Below the pieces are notes generated by a model. That model did not search any database. It had not been told where the DNA came from and saw nothing but the letters and a program-made list of their open reading frames with translations. The translations under genes were made by a program, and so were the position numbers. DNA of 64,000 bases, taken from DATJPY01 sp035506135. GTDB lineage: Bacteria; Myxococcota_A; UBA9160; PR03. Location: the NCBI GenBank assembly GCA_035506135.1, contig DATJPY010000077.1, positions 62,001-126,000 on the forward strand, written 5' to 3'. This document shows positions 6,765 to 14,757 of the stretch, one piece after another; within the stretch, counting starts at the first letter, position 1; the number at the start of each line of letters is the position of its first letter.

Positions 6765-9270
6765 CCATCATGCGCGGCTCCGAAGGCTCGGCCCGATCCG
6801 GGTGCCGCGCGGTCCCACCGTCCTGCTCGCCGCGGAGCGCGACCACCAGGGCGATTGCCGCCGCCGCGTAGCTCGCGACGCCCGTCCAGAGCGCCGCCGA
6901 GATGCCCTCCGAGATCGCGATCGCGAGCGCCACGACCGAGGCGCACACCGACGCGGCGCCGTTGAGGCCCCAGAACCAGGGCGTGAGCCTCGCGTGTCGG
7001 AGCGAGGCGGCGCCGAGCCCGAGCGGGAAGGCCATACCGAGGAGCAGCCCGATCGGGGCGAGGATCGCGATCGCGAGGGCGATTCGGAGCGGCGTGGGCT
7101 CGCTGCGGAACGACTCGACGACACCCGGCGTCACCACGCCGAATGCGACCAGCACGGCGACGAGCGCCCCGAGCCGCCAGATCTGGCGCCGCGCGGCAGC
7201 GGCCGAGTCGATGCGCGGCGTGAGCGCGCTGCCGATTCCGCTCGACAGCAGCAGCGCGAAGAGGAGCACCGTGAGCCCGTAGACCGGGTGCCCGAGGAAG
7301 ACGATCAGCCGCTGCATCTGCGAGATCTCGATGCACATGAAGCCGAAGCCGATCGCCAGGAAGTAGAGCAGCCACGGCGTGGCGCTCCCGGGGATCCGCT
7401 CGCGGGTCAGCGCGAGCGGCAGGATCAGGAAGAGGAACGTCATGACGAGCGAGATCACGAGCAGCGCGGCCAGGACGCGCACCGCCCGCGCGTTGTTGTC
7501 GCCCAGCCCCGCGAGCCCGCCGCGCAGGGCGGTCTGGATCGTCAGCGTGTGGAAGAAGAACGGGCGATCGTCGGTCGGCGGCGAGAGGTCGAAGGCCGAG
7601 CGCGCGCCCGCGACGTCGCCGCGCGCGAGCGCCACCAGCCGCGGGTCCGAGGTCTCCTCGGGGCTCAGCAGGATGGTGAAGCGCAGCGCGTCCGCGGTGG
7701 CGCGCAGCGCGGCGAGGTCGCTCGGCGAGAGCGGCGACGGGCTCGCGAGCAGGGTCGCCACCCCCATCTTCACGTGCGCGCTGCGCGGCAGGTTGGTCAC
7801 GAGGGCGAGATGCGCCAGGGGATCCGCCGCGCCCGACTCGCGCAGCGCCTCCGAGGCCAGGGAGAGCAGCCGCTGGGTCTCGGCGGGCTCTCCCGGCAGG
7901 TACCAGCGCGAGAACGAGATGAGCCCGTTCGGGGAGAGCCGCGAGAGGAAGACCTTCCACGCCTCGGTCGTGTAGAGCGCGTTCTCCGTGAGGACGAAGG
8001 CGCCGGCGGCAGTCGCCGCCCAGGTGTCGATGAGCGACACCTGGATCAGGTCGACGGGCTCCTCGAGCCGCGCGATGTAGCTCCGCGCCTCGTCGTTGAC
8101 GAAGCGCACGCGCGGGTCGCGGTCGAGGTGGCCGGTGAAGTCGCCGAAGCGCCGGTTCAGCGCGTCGAGCAGGTCGGCGTTGACCTCGACACCCAGCACC
8201 GACCGCTGGCCGAAGCGGAGCGCCGAGAGCACGTCGCGACCGCCTCCCACGCCGACCACCAGCACGCGGGCGTTCGAGCGGAGGTGATGCGCGAGGTTGG
8301 TCACGTCGTAGGTGAGGTGGTCGACGGCGCCGAGGTCGCCGTCGAAGTGCGTCATCACGGTCCCGGCGTTCGCGTCGATCTCGAGGGCGAGCTGGCGCAC
8401 CTTGGTCCGCGGCGTGACCGCGCTCGGCCCCCAGACGGCCGCCGTCCACGGGACGTCGGGGTTGCCGCTCGCCGCGATGTAGGCGTAGGAGCTCCAGCGC
8501 TCGAAGAGCGGACGCACCTGCTCTCGGCCCTTCAAGAACCCCGGCCGCAGCCAGGCGCCGGCCTGGCCGTCCAGCGAGAGGAAGACGGACCCGCCGAGCA
8601 GGAGCAGCGCCGACCCGGCCGCGGCCGCGCGCAGGCGCGGGGCCCGGGCGGGGGCGAAGAGCCAGGCGGCCACCGCGGCGATGCCTGCCACGGCGATCAC
8701 GGCGACGGGCGCGTCTGCCACCCGGAGCAGGGCGACGACGAGGAGGCACCCGAGGCCCGCGCCGGTCAGGTCGGCCGCGTAGAGCCGGCCGATCTGGAGC
8801 GGGAAGCGCGTGAGCGCGAGGCATACCACCGCACCGGAGAACACGAACGGGACGGCGATCACGGCGTACGTGAGGCCGAGATACGCGACGGTCGAGGCGA
8901 AGGATCCCGCGGGCGCGCCCGAGTCGGTGAGAGCAACGGTTCCGGTGCCCGTGAGGTAGGGAATCTTCAGGTGCACGAAGAAGCACACCGCGGTCGAGAG
9001 GGCGAAGGCGAGCGCGCAGGATGCGAGCGCCGGCTCGGTCCGCTCCGGGGAGAAGCGCCGCGGACTCAGGAAGACCCACGTGGCCCCTGCCGAGAGCCCG
9101 AACATGGCGATCGAGATCGCCATGAAGGCGAAGTGGTACCAGAGCGTCACGCTGAAGATCCGGGTCAGGAGCACCTGGAGCATCAGCGTCGCGAGCGTGA
9201 CCCCGAAGAGGCCCGCGTAGGTCCTCGCGCCGGCCCTCTCGGGCTGCCTCTCTTTGCCGCCGACCGCCAC
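6700..9270 (-). CDS. Membrane-anchored spermidine-synthase-like protein
   Basis: 856 residues. The N-terminal ~250 residues carry about 7-8 membrane helices. A soluble Rossmann-type spermidine/spermine synthase domain follows, with RVLVVGVGGGRDVL, GVEVNADLLDAL and the VDLIQVSLIDTW segment. The last ~250 residues hold further helices (including LILPLAL and LLGMAFPLG). These fused membrane/PABS proteins are common in environmental bacteria, but their substrate is unsettled; the catalytic Asp of true aminopropyltransferases is not obvious here (VSLIDTW in its place), so polyamine synthesis is not assured. The start is GTG 9270. The reading frame passes the natural C-terminus and ends at a TGA inside the antisense of tRNA-Ala, so the last ~20 residues are encoded by tRNA complement. 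Confidence 0.82.
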   Translation of the reverse strand: MAVGGKERQPERAGARTYAGLFGVTLATLMLQVLLTRIFSVTLWYHFAFMAISIAMFGLSAGATWVFLSPRRFSPERTEPALASCALAFALSTAVCFFVHLKIPYLTGTGTVALTDSGAPAGSFASTVAYLGLTYAVIAVPFVFSGAVVCLALTRFPLQIGRLYAADLTGAGLGCLLVVALLRVADAPVAVIAVAGIAAVAAWLFAPARAPRLRAAAAGSALLLLGGSVFLSLDGQAGAWLRPGFLKGREQVRPLFERWSSYAYIAASGNPDVPWTAAVWGPSAVTPRTKVRQLALEIDANAGTVMTHFDGDLGAVDHLTYDVTNLAHHLRSNARVLVVGVGGGRDVLSALRFGQRSVLGVEVNADLLDALNRRFGDFTGHLDRDPRVRFVNDEARSYIARLEEPVDLIQVSLIDTWAATAAGAFVLTENALYTTEAWKVFLSRLSPNGLISFSRWYLPGEPAETQRLLSLASEALRESGAADPLAHLALVTNLPRSAHVKMGVATLLASPSPLSPSDLAALRATADALRFTILLSPEETSDPRLVALARGDVAGARSAFDLSPPTDDRPFFFHTLTIQTALRGGLAGLGDNNARAVRVLAALLVISLVMTFLFLILPLALTRERIPGSATPWLLYFLAIGFGFMCIEISQMQRLIVFLGHPVYGLTVLLFALLLSSGIGSALTPRIDSAAAARRQIWRLGALVAVLVAFGVVTPGVVESFRSEPTPLRIALAIAILAPIGLLLGMAFPLGLGAASLRHARLTPWFWGLNGAASVCASVVALAIAISEGISAALWTGVASYAAAAIALVVALRGEQDGGTARHPDRAEPSEPRMMVVEPSGIEPPTSALRTQRSPS

Positions 9271-9447
9271 CCTCGTCCCGCGCGCGCCCTGGGATCCGCA
9301 CCCCGCGCTCCCGGCGTACCCCGAGGGTAGGGAGCGAACCGAGGGCTCGCCCGGGGCGACTCAGACGATGAGCCGCAGGGGCGCTTGTCTAGGTGTCTCC
9401 CCTGCGAAATCTTGACAGCTCCTTGCGATCGAGGACCCTGGGAAACG

Positions 9448-9777
9448 ATGCTGCTGACCACGGACACCGAGCTGACCCGGCGCGCGCTCCGCGGCGACCC
9501 GGACGCCTTCAACCGCGTCTTCGAGGCCAGCTTCCCGTGCGTGTGGCGCTTCGCGGCGCGGAGGCTCGGCTCGGCCGTCGGCGCCGAGACGCTCACGGCG
9601 GAGATCCTCGCGCGCATGTTCCGCGAGCTCGGCGCCTATGACGGGGAGGTGCCCTTCGCCGCCTGGCTCCTCGCGCTCTGCAAGGAGACCGCCCGCGCTG
9701 CCAGTGGGCTTCCGGCCCCGGCGCGGCACGGCGCGCAGGCGGATGGAACGGGTCCCTATCCCCTCTCGCGCAAGTAG
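9448..9777 (+). CDS. Sigma-70 region 2-like protein lacking region 4
   Basis: 109 residues. ELTRRALRGDPDAFNRVFEA, then VWRFAARRLGS and TAEILARMFREL, then FAAWLLALCKETAR, reproduce the order of an ECF sigma factor region 2 (core binding and -10 recognition). The protein ends soon after, with no region 4 helix-turn-helix. The start is ATG 9448, with GGGAA just upstream. A TTGACA at 9412-9417 with a GACCCT-type -10 would put the transcript start within a few bases of the ATG, so the message may be leaderless. The 3' end overlaps the RNase HI gene by 22 bases, convergently. It could be a truncated sigma factor, a decoy that binds core polymerase, or a remnant; function is not known. Confidence 0.65.
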   Translation: MLLTTDTELTRRALRGDPDAFNRVFEASFPCVWRFAARRLGSAVGAETLTAEILARMFRELGAYDGEVPFAAWLLALCKETARAASGLPAPARHGAQADGTGPYPLSRK

Positions 9778-10253
9778 GTCGTCGCGAGCGCGTCGGCGTA
9801 CTCGTTCCAGCGCGAGCCATCGTGGGCCGCGATCCAGGTGAGCCGCACGCCGGGATGGGCGAGCGCCAGCCCGTAGAGCTCCTGCACCAGCTCGAGGTTG
9901 GCGATGGGCCCCGACTTGCGCCGCCATCCGCGCGCCGCCCAGCCCGCCGCCCACTCGTTCACCGTCTTCACGCAGAGCTGGCTGTCCGAGTAGACCGTGG
10001 TGCGGGCGCCGGCCGGCAGCAGCCGGAAGGCCTCGATCAGCGCGCGCAGCTCCATGCGGTTGTTGGTAGTCTGGGCCTCGGACCCGCTGCGCGACTCGAC
10101 GATGCGGTCGTCCTCGACCCAGACGACGCCCCAGCCGCCGGGCCCCGGGTTGCCCTCGCACGAGCCGTCGGTGAAGAGCCCCGTGCGCGGCCCGTCCTTG
10201 TAACGGGTCAGGACCTCGTCGGGGCTCAGGAGGACGCCTTGCCGATCCGCCAC
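9756..10253 (-). CDS. rnhA: Ribonuclease HI
   Basis: 165 residues, close to the usual ~155. The four acidic catalytic residues are in order: Asp in LFTDGSCEGNPGPGGWG, Glu in NNRMELRALIEA, Asp in TVYSDSQLCVKTVN and Asp in WNEYADALA. The basic handle segment GWRRKSGPIAN is also present. It degrades the RNA strand of RNA-DNA hybrids in the cytoplasm (R-loops, primers). The start is taken as GTG 10253, giving a short N-terminal lead before the fold; no ribosome site is visible. This start overlaps by 15 bases with the start of the divergent exported-protein gene, so a start further in is possible. The 3' end overlaps the sigma-like gene. Confidence 0.9.
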   Translation of the reverse strand: MADRQGVLLSPDEVLTRYKDGPRTGLFTDGSCEGNPGPGGWGVVWVEDDRIVESRSGSEAQTTNNRMELRALIEAFRLLPAGARTTVYSDSQLCVKTVNEWAAGWAARGWRRKSGPIANLELVQELYGLALAHPGVRLTWIAAHDGSRWNEYADALATTYLRERG

Positions 10254-10901
10254 GGCGCGCAGGGTAGGAAGCGGCTCGGCGTCGCGCTCGCGGCGGCCGC
10301 ACTGGCAGCGCTCGCGGCGTCGGCCCCGCTCTCGGATGCGGCGCTCGTGCACCGGAGCTTCGAGGCGATGAAGCGCGCGCTCGCCGAGCGCGACGAGGCC
10401 GCGGCGCTCGCGCTCCTCTCGTCCGGGTCGCTCTATGAGTGGGCGCGCGACCGCGACCTCGCGCTCCACGGCGCGCGCGCCGACGTCCAGGCGCTCCCGC
10501 CCGGCCGGCGGCTCGCCGTCCTCGCGCTGCGGCATGCGCAGCCGGTCTTCCTGCTGCGCGACGGCTCGCCGCCCGAGCTCGCCGCCGCGGCAGTGCGCGC
10601 CGGGCTCGTCGATCGCTCGGCGCTCGACGCGATCGAGCTGGGCGACGTCGCGCGCCTGGCGGGCGACCGGGCGAGCGGCCTGGTGCTGGCCGCCGGCCTT
10701 CCCTCGGGCTTCCGCGCGGGCTTCGTTCGCGAGCGAGGCGCGTGGTGTCTCGACCTCCCCTCGTCGCTCGCGGCGGCCGACCGCGTGGTGTCGCAGACGG
10801 CGCGGGCCACGGGCCTCGACGAGAACGTCGTGATCCTGAACCTGATCGGCGCGGCGAGCGGCGAGCCGGTCGGGGACGCGATCTGGAAGCCGCTTCTGTG
10901 A
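10239..10901 (+). CDS. Exported protein of unknown function
   Basis: 220 residues starting at TTG 10239, chosen because a full AGGAGG lies 5 bases upstream (10228-10233). Residues about 10-30 form a signal peptide: basic start KRLG, a long alanine/leucine core, then SAPLSDA as a likely cleavage region. The mature part is helical and alanine-rich with no motif I recognise. AALALLSSGSLYEWARD and a segment PPGRRLAVLALRHAQPVF suggest a small periplasmic domain that may describe a burden or growth-linked lipoprotein-like fold, but I cannot name it. It overlaps head-to-head with rnhA by 15 bases and converges on tgt with a 19-base gap. Confidence 0.7.
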   Translation: MPIRHGAQGRKRLGVALAAAALAALAASAPLSDAALVHRSFEAMKRALAERDEAAALALLSSGSLYEWARDRDLALHGARADVQALPPGRRLAVLALRHAQPVFLLRDGSPPELAAAAVRAGLVDRSALDAIELGDVARLAGDRASGLVLAAGLPSGFRAGFVRERGAWCLDLPSSLAAADRVVSQTARATGLDENVVILNLIGAASGEPVGDAIWKPLL

Positions 10902-10920
10902 GGGCGATCCGCCGCGCCGC

Positions 10921-12051
10921 TCACTCCGGCGCCGAGGCCGCGGCGTAGCCGGCGAGGAACTCGCTCCGGAAGCTCTCGTAGCGCGCGGCCTGGATGGCCT
11001 GGCGCGCGCCGCCGACCAGGCGCTGGTAGAAGCGCACGTTGTGGATCGAGCAGAGCATCGCCGAGAGGATCTCGTTGGCCGCGAACAGGTGGTGCAGGTA
11101 GGCGCGCGAGAAGCCGCCCGCGCAGGCCGCACAGTCGCACGACACGTCGATCGGGTACCCGTCGCGACGGTAGCGGCGATGCGTGAGCCGGATGCGGCCG
11201 CGCGCCGTGAAGACCGACGCCGAGCGGGCGAAGCGCGTCGGGATCACGCAGTCGAAGAGGTCGATGCCGAGCCCGATCGCGGCCAGCAGGTCCTCCGGCA
11301 GGCCGACGCCCATCAGGTAGCGGGGCTTCGCCTCCGGGAGCAGCGGCGCCGTGAAGCCCGTCACGCGGCACAGGAGCTCGTGCCCCTCGCCGACCGAGAC
11401 GCCGCCGATCGCGTAGCCGGGGAGGTCGAGGGCGACCAGCGCGCGCGCGCACTCGCCGCGCAGCGCCTCGTACACGCTTCCCTGTACGATGCCGAAGAGC
11501 GCCTGGTCGCTGCGCCGGTGCGCGGCGAGGCAGCGCTCCATCCACGCGAGCGTGCGCCGCACGCCGGCGGCTGCGAGCCGCTCGTCGGCCGGATACGGCG
11601 TGCACTCGTCGAAGGCCATGATCACGTCGGCGCCGAGCGCGTTCTGGATCTCGATCGACCGCTCGGGCGTGAGCTCCATGGCGTCGCCGGTGACCTCGTT
11701 CTTGAAGCGCACGCCGTGGTCGCTGATCTCCTTGTGCGGCAGCGAGAAGACCTGGAAGCCGCCGCTGTCGGTGAGGATGGGCCCCCGCCAGCGCGTGAAG
11801 GCGTGCAGGCCACCGAGCTTCTCGACGACCTTCTCGCCGGGGCGCAGCGCGAGGTGGTAGGTGTTGGCGAGGATCATCTCGGCGCCGGTCGCGGCGACCT
11901 CGGCGGGCGCCATCGCCTTCACCGCGCCGTGGGTTCCGACCGGCATGAAGGCCGGCGTGTGGACCCGCCCGTGCGGCGTCTCGAGCAGACCCGCGCGGGC
12001 TGCGCCGTCGCGCGCCTCGAGCTGGAAGGAGAACGGCGCCCCAGGCGCCAT
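10921..12051 (-). CDS. tgt: Queuine tRNA-guanine transglycosylase
   Basis: 376 residues, the usual bacterial Tgt length. The catalytic and substrate motifs are intact: ILTDSGGFQVFSL with the N-terminal Asp, IMAFDECTPYP, IGGVSVGE, and DLFDCVIPTRFAR with the nucleophilic Asp. The zinc site is CDCAACAGGFSRAYLHHLF (three Cys plus His). It swaps guanine 34 for preQ1 in tRNAs with GUN anticodons on the way to queuosine. The start is ATG 12051 with GGGAG about 7 bases upstream. The neighbour upstream is a tiny basic protein gene 14 bases away, so they are probably one transcript. No other queuosine gene is in the window. Confidence 0.96.
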   Translation of the reverse strand: MAPGAPFSFQLEARDGAARAGLLETPHGRVHTPAFMPVGTHGAVKAMAPAEVAATGAEMILANTYHLALRPGEKVVEKLGGLHAFTRWRGPILTDSGGFQVFSLPHKEISDHGVRFKNEVTGDAMELTPERSIEIQNALGADVIMAFDECTPYPADERLAAAGVRRTLAWMERCLAAHRRSDQALFGIVQGSVYEALRGECARALVALDLPGYAIGGVSVGEGHELLCRVTGFTAPLLPEAKPRYLMGVGLPEDLLAAIGLGIDLFDCVIPTRFARSASVFTARGRIRLTHRRYRRDGYPIDVSCDCAACAGGFSRAYLHHLFAANEILSAMLCSIHNVRFYQRLVGGARQAIQAARYESFRSEFLAGYAAASAPE

Positions 12052-12065
12052 GGGCGGCTCCCGAG

Positions 12066-12194
12066 CTAGCGATAGGTGCTGCGGTGGCCCGAGCTCCGGC
12101 GCCGCCGCGCGCGGCGCATCTTCGCCTTCAGCTTGGCGCGGTGGCGGGTGGACTTGCCGCGCTTGCGGTGGCTCAGGTCGGCGTCCTTCTTCAT
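12066..12194 (-). CDS. Small, very basic protein (42 aa), function unknown
   Basis: ATG 12194 is preceded by GGAGG at a 7-base spacing, a strong translation signal for so short a gene. The product is nearly all Lys/Arg/Ser/His: MKKDADLSHRKRGKST followed by an Arg-rich run (KMRRARRRRSSGHRS). Such composition is typical of small RNA- or ribosome-binding proteins. The position directly before tgt in the same orientation (14-base gap) would fit an RNA-linked role. I do not recognise a family. A longer reading from 12272 is possible, but its extra 26 residues lack a ribosome site. Confidence 0.55.
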   Translation of the reverse strand: MKKDADLSHRKRGKSTRHRAKLKAKMRRARRRRSSGHRSTYR

Positions 12195-12289
12195 CGCACC
12201 GCCTCCGGTCTCGGGGCCGCGCAGGCTAGGCGAGTCCCGGCGCGCCGTCCAGGCTACCTTGGCGGCCGCCACGCAACGCGGAGCGCGCG

Positions 12290-13465
12290 ATGTCCTCGCC
12301 CCTCGAGCGCATGATGGACTTCGATCTCACCGACGAGCAGCGCCAGGTCCGGCGCGCGGTGCGCGAGTTCGCCGAGAAGGAGATCCTGCCGCACGTCGAG
12401 ACCCACGAGCGCGAGGCTCGCTATCCGATCGAGCTGATCCGCAAGCTCGTGCCGCTCGGCTACTTCGCCCCGATGGTGCCCGAGCGCTACGGCGGCTCGT
12501 TCATCGACGTGGTGACCTACGGGCTGATCTGCGAGGAGATCGCGCGCGTCGACTGGGTGGTGGCGTCGGTGATCTCGGTGACGAACTCGCTGGTCGTGGG
12601 ATCGATCCTGCGCTTCGGGACGCCGGCCCAGAAGGAGCGCTGGCTCGTCCCGATCGCGCGCGGCGATCTGCTGACGTCGGCCTGTCTGACCGAGCCCGGC
12701 GGCGGCACCGACCTCGCCAACATGGCGACCACCGCGACGCGCGCCGAGGGCGGCTGGCGCCTCAACGGCACCAAGGTGTTCATCTCGCACGCGGCGCACG
12801 CGGGGCTCTTCTTCGTCGTGGCCAGCATCGACCGGGGAGAGAAGCACCGCGGTGTCACCGCCTTCCTGGTCGATCCCGGGACGCCGGGCATCGCGATCGG
12901 CGAGTTCCCGATGCGCACGCTGAAGCGCGACAACCTCGCCGAGGTCCACTTCACGGACGCGTTCGTGCCCGACGACGGCGTGCTCGGCCAGCCCGGCCAG
13001 GGCTTCCCGGTGCTCGGCTCGGCGCTCGACATGGGCCGCTTCTCGGTGGCGGCGCGCTGCGTCGGCCAGGCGCAGCGCTGCCTCGACCTGGCGCTGCCCT
13101 ACGCGCTCGAGCGCGAGGCCTTCGGCCAGAAGATCGGCGAGTTCCAGCTCATCCAGCAGAAGATCGCCGACATGGTCTGCCGCACCCAGCAGGCGCGCCA
13201 CGTGGTCTACCAGCTCGGGCGCATGAAGGACGCCGGGATCGAGCGCTGCTCGATGGAGTCGTCGATGGCGAAGCTGCTGGCGAGCCGCGCCGCCGTCCAG
13301 AACGCGCTCGACGGGATGCAGGTCTTCGGCGGCTACGCCCTCTCCGCCGAGTACGAGATCGGGCGCCTCCTGCTCGAGGCGAAGTCCCTGGAGTTCGGCG
13401 AGGGCACCAGCGAGCTGCACACCAAGCTGATCGCCGAGTACGCGCTCGGGATCCGCAAGCAGTGA
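12290..13465 (+). CDS. Acyl-CoA dehydrogenase
   Basis: 391 residues with the standard three-part fold. N-terminal helices start at DFDLTDEQRQVRRAVREFA. The middle domain has the flavin/substrate motif CLTEPGGGTDLANM (about 125-138). The C-terminal helical domain has GRFSVAARCVGQAQRCLDLA, FGGYALSAEYEIGRLL and EFGEGTSEL, which carries the catalytic-base Glu in the position seen in medium-chain enzymes. It oxidises an acyl-CoA to the 2-enoyl-CoA and passes electrons to ETF; chain length or branching cannot be read. The start is ATG 12290 with GGAG upstream. It lies two genes before an acyl-CoA ligase, which suggests fatty or aromatic acid use. Confidence 0.93.
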   Translation: MSSPLERMMDFDLTDEQRQVRRAVREFAEKEILPHVETHEREARYPIELIRKLVPLGYFAPMVPERYGGSFIDVVTYGLICEEIARVDWVVASVISVTNSLVVGSILRFGTPAQKERWLVPIARGDLLTSACLTEPGGGTDLANMATTATRAEGGWRLNGTKVFISHAAHAGLFFVVASIDRGEKHRGVTAFLVDPGTPGIAIGEFPMRTLKRDNLAEVHFTDAFVPDDGVLGQPGQGFPVLGSALDMGRFSVAARCVGQAQRCLDLALPYALEREAFGQKIGEFQLIQQKIADMVCRTQQARHVVYQLGRMKDAGIERCSMESSMAKLLASRAAVQNALDGMQVFGGYALSAEYEIGRLLLEAKSLEFGEGTSELHTKLIAEYALGIRKQ

Positions 13466-13473
13466 CGCGAGTG

Positions 13474-13503
13474 TTCGACGCGAAGGGCGGCGTCGCCTAG
13501 ACT
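13474..13503 (+). promoter_or_regulatory. Possible promoter for the beta-propeller gene
   Basis: TTCGAC at 13474-13479 and TAGACT at 13498-13503 with an 18-base spacer. The start would be near 13510, so the transcript would begin just before the hairpin at 13514. The -35 is weak, so confidence is limited. Confidence 0.35.
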
Positions 13504-13513
13504 GCGCCCTACC

Positions 13514-13554
13514 GACCCCCCGGTCCGCCTTCCGCGGCGGCACAGAGGGGGGTC
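13514..13554 (+). promoter_or_regulatory. 5' leader hairpin covering the ribosome binding site
   Basis: GACCCCCC (13514-13521) pairs perfectly with GGGGGGTC (13547-13554), the second arm being the Shine-Dalgarno region directly before ATG 13556. An inner stem CCGCC/GGCGG (13525-13529 with 13536-13540) with a 6-base loop extends it. Folded, the ribosome site would be closed, so translation of the downstream secreted protein may depend on temperature, a protein or a ligand. Confidence 0.45.
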
Positions 13555-13555
13555 C

Positions 13556-14716
13556 ATGGGTCGCCTCGCCCGAATCGCCGGTCCCTGCTCGATCGCGCTG
13601 CTCCCCCTGCTGGCCGCCCCCGCTGCCGGAGCGGCCGCGACGTCGTTCTGGACGCGGCTCCTCCGCGCCGACGCGGTGGACGACAGCCATCCCCGCATCT
13701 CGGGGCACACCGTGGTGTGGCAGCACGGCACCGGCAGCGCCGCGGAGATCTTCTATCGCGACGACCAGCACATCGTCCCGCTGACGCAGGACGGCTTCGC
13801 GGACGAGCTGCCCGAGATCGACGGCAGCCTCGTGGTCTGGCAGCACTTCGACGGCAACGACTACGAGGTCATGCGCTACGACGGCGCCTCCAACGTGTTC
13901 GTCACGAACAACACGACCCCCGACATCTGCCCGGTGGTCTCGAACGGATTCATCGGCTGGAGCGGCACGGGCGCGCTCGGGCCGGACTTCTTCCTGTATC
14001 AGTATCCGAGCCCTGCGGGCGAGCAGATCACCGGCGACGCCGCCGACGACGAGTGCCCGCAGACCTCCGCGGGCAACTTCGTGTGGACCAAGTTCAACCT
14101 CACCAACGACCGCGACGTCTGGGCGTGGCTCGCGGATCTGCCCACGCCGCCGGGCCCGGGCCTCTACCAGATCACCGACACGCCGACGACCATGGAGACT
14201 TCGCCGGCGATCTCGAAGGACCGCATCGCCTACGTGCAGGGGACGGGAACGGACGCCGAGATCCGGCTCTTCGACGCGAGCGACTTCTCCGACATCGCCC
14301 TGACCACCGACCATGCCGAGGATCGCAACCCGCAGATCGACGGTGACCGCGTCGTCTGGGAGCACTTCGACGGCACCGACTGGGAGATCTTCCAGTACCA
14401 GGTCGGCGGGCTGCTGAGCCCGCTCACGAACAACGACTACGACGACGTCACCCCGCAGATCTCGGGCGACACGGTCGTCTGGGTGGCCGACGAGCCCGGA
14501 CACTCGCAGATCTGGGTCTCGTGGCACGGCGCGGCGCCGCAGCGGCTCACCAGCGACTCGCTCGATCACTCCGACCCGCACATCGATGGCGAGCTGATCA
14601 CCTTCGAGGCCTGCGGCGCCACGAGCTGCAACATCTGGCTGGCTCCGGAGCCGTCCGCCGGCGCGCTCGCGCTGACGGCGCTCGTCGCGCTCGCGGCGCT
14701 CGCCCGGCGCCGGTAG
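13556..14716 (+). CDS. Secreted beta-propeller protein with PEP-CTERM-like tail
   Basis: 386 residues. An N-terminal signal peptide (to about GAAAT, residue 28) is followed by seven or so repeats built around PQISGDTVVWVADE, PEIDGSLVVWQHFDG and NPQIDGDRVVWEHFDG, each with a trailing D-x-E-I/V-x-x-Y strand; this is the TolB/WD40-like propeller pattern. The C-terminus is PEPSAGALALTALVAL...ARRR: a PEP motif, a single hydrophobic helix and an Arg cluster, the architecture of PEP-CTERM/exosortase substrates. No exosortase is in this window. The start is ATG 13556 with a ribosome site inside a hairpin. Its role is probably at the cell surface or in the extracellular matrix (inference). Confidence 0.8.
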   Translation: MGRLARIAGPCSIALLPLLAAPAAGAAATSFWTRLLRADAVDDSHPRISGHTVVWQHGTGSAAEIFYRDDQHIVPLTQDGFADELPEIDGSLVVWQHFDGNDYEVMRYDGASNVFVTNNTTPDICPVVSNGFIGWSGTGALGPDFFLYQYPSPAGEQITGDAADDECPQTSAGNFVWTKFNLTNDRDVWAWLADLPTPPGPGLYQITDTPTTMETSPAISKDRIAYVQGTGTDAEIRLFDASDFSDIALTTDHAEDRNPQIDGDRVVWEHFDGTDWEIFQYQVGGLLSPLTNNDYDDVTPQISGDTVVWVADEPGHSQIWVSWHGAAPQRLTSDSLDHSDPHIDGELITFEACGATSCNIWLAPEPSAGALALTALVALAALARRR

Positions 14717-14757
14717 GCGTGCGACCATCGGCGCATCCACCGTCCGGAGCGCCCCCC

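Noticed and set aside
9756..11132. Extension of RNase HI to a 458-residue protein
   Set aside because: The extra N-terminal part is the shadow of the exported-protein and tgt region; low-complexity and not conserved in form.
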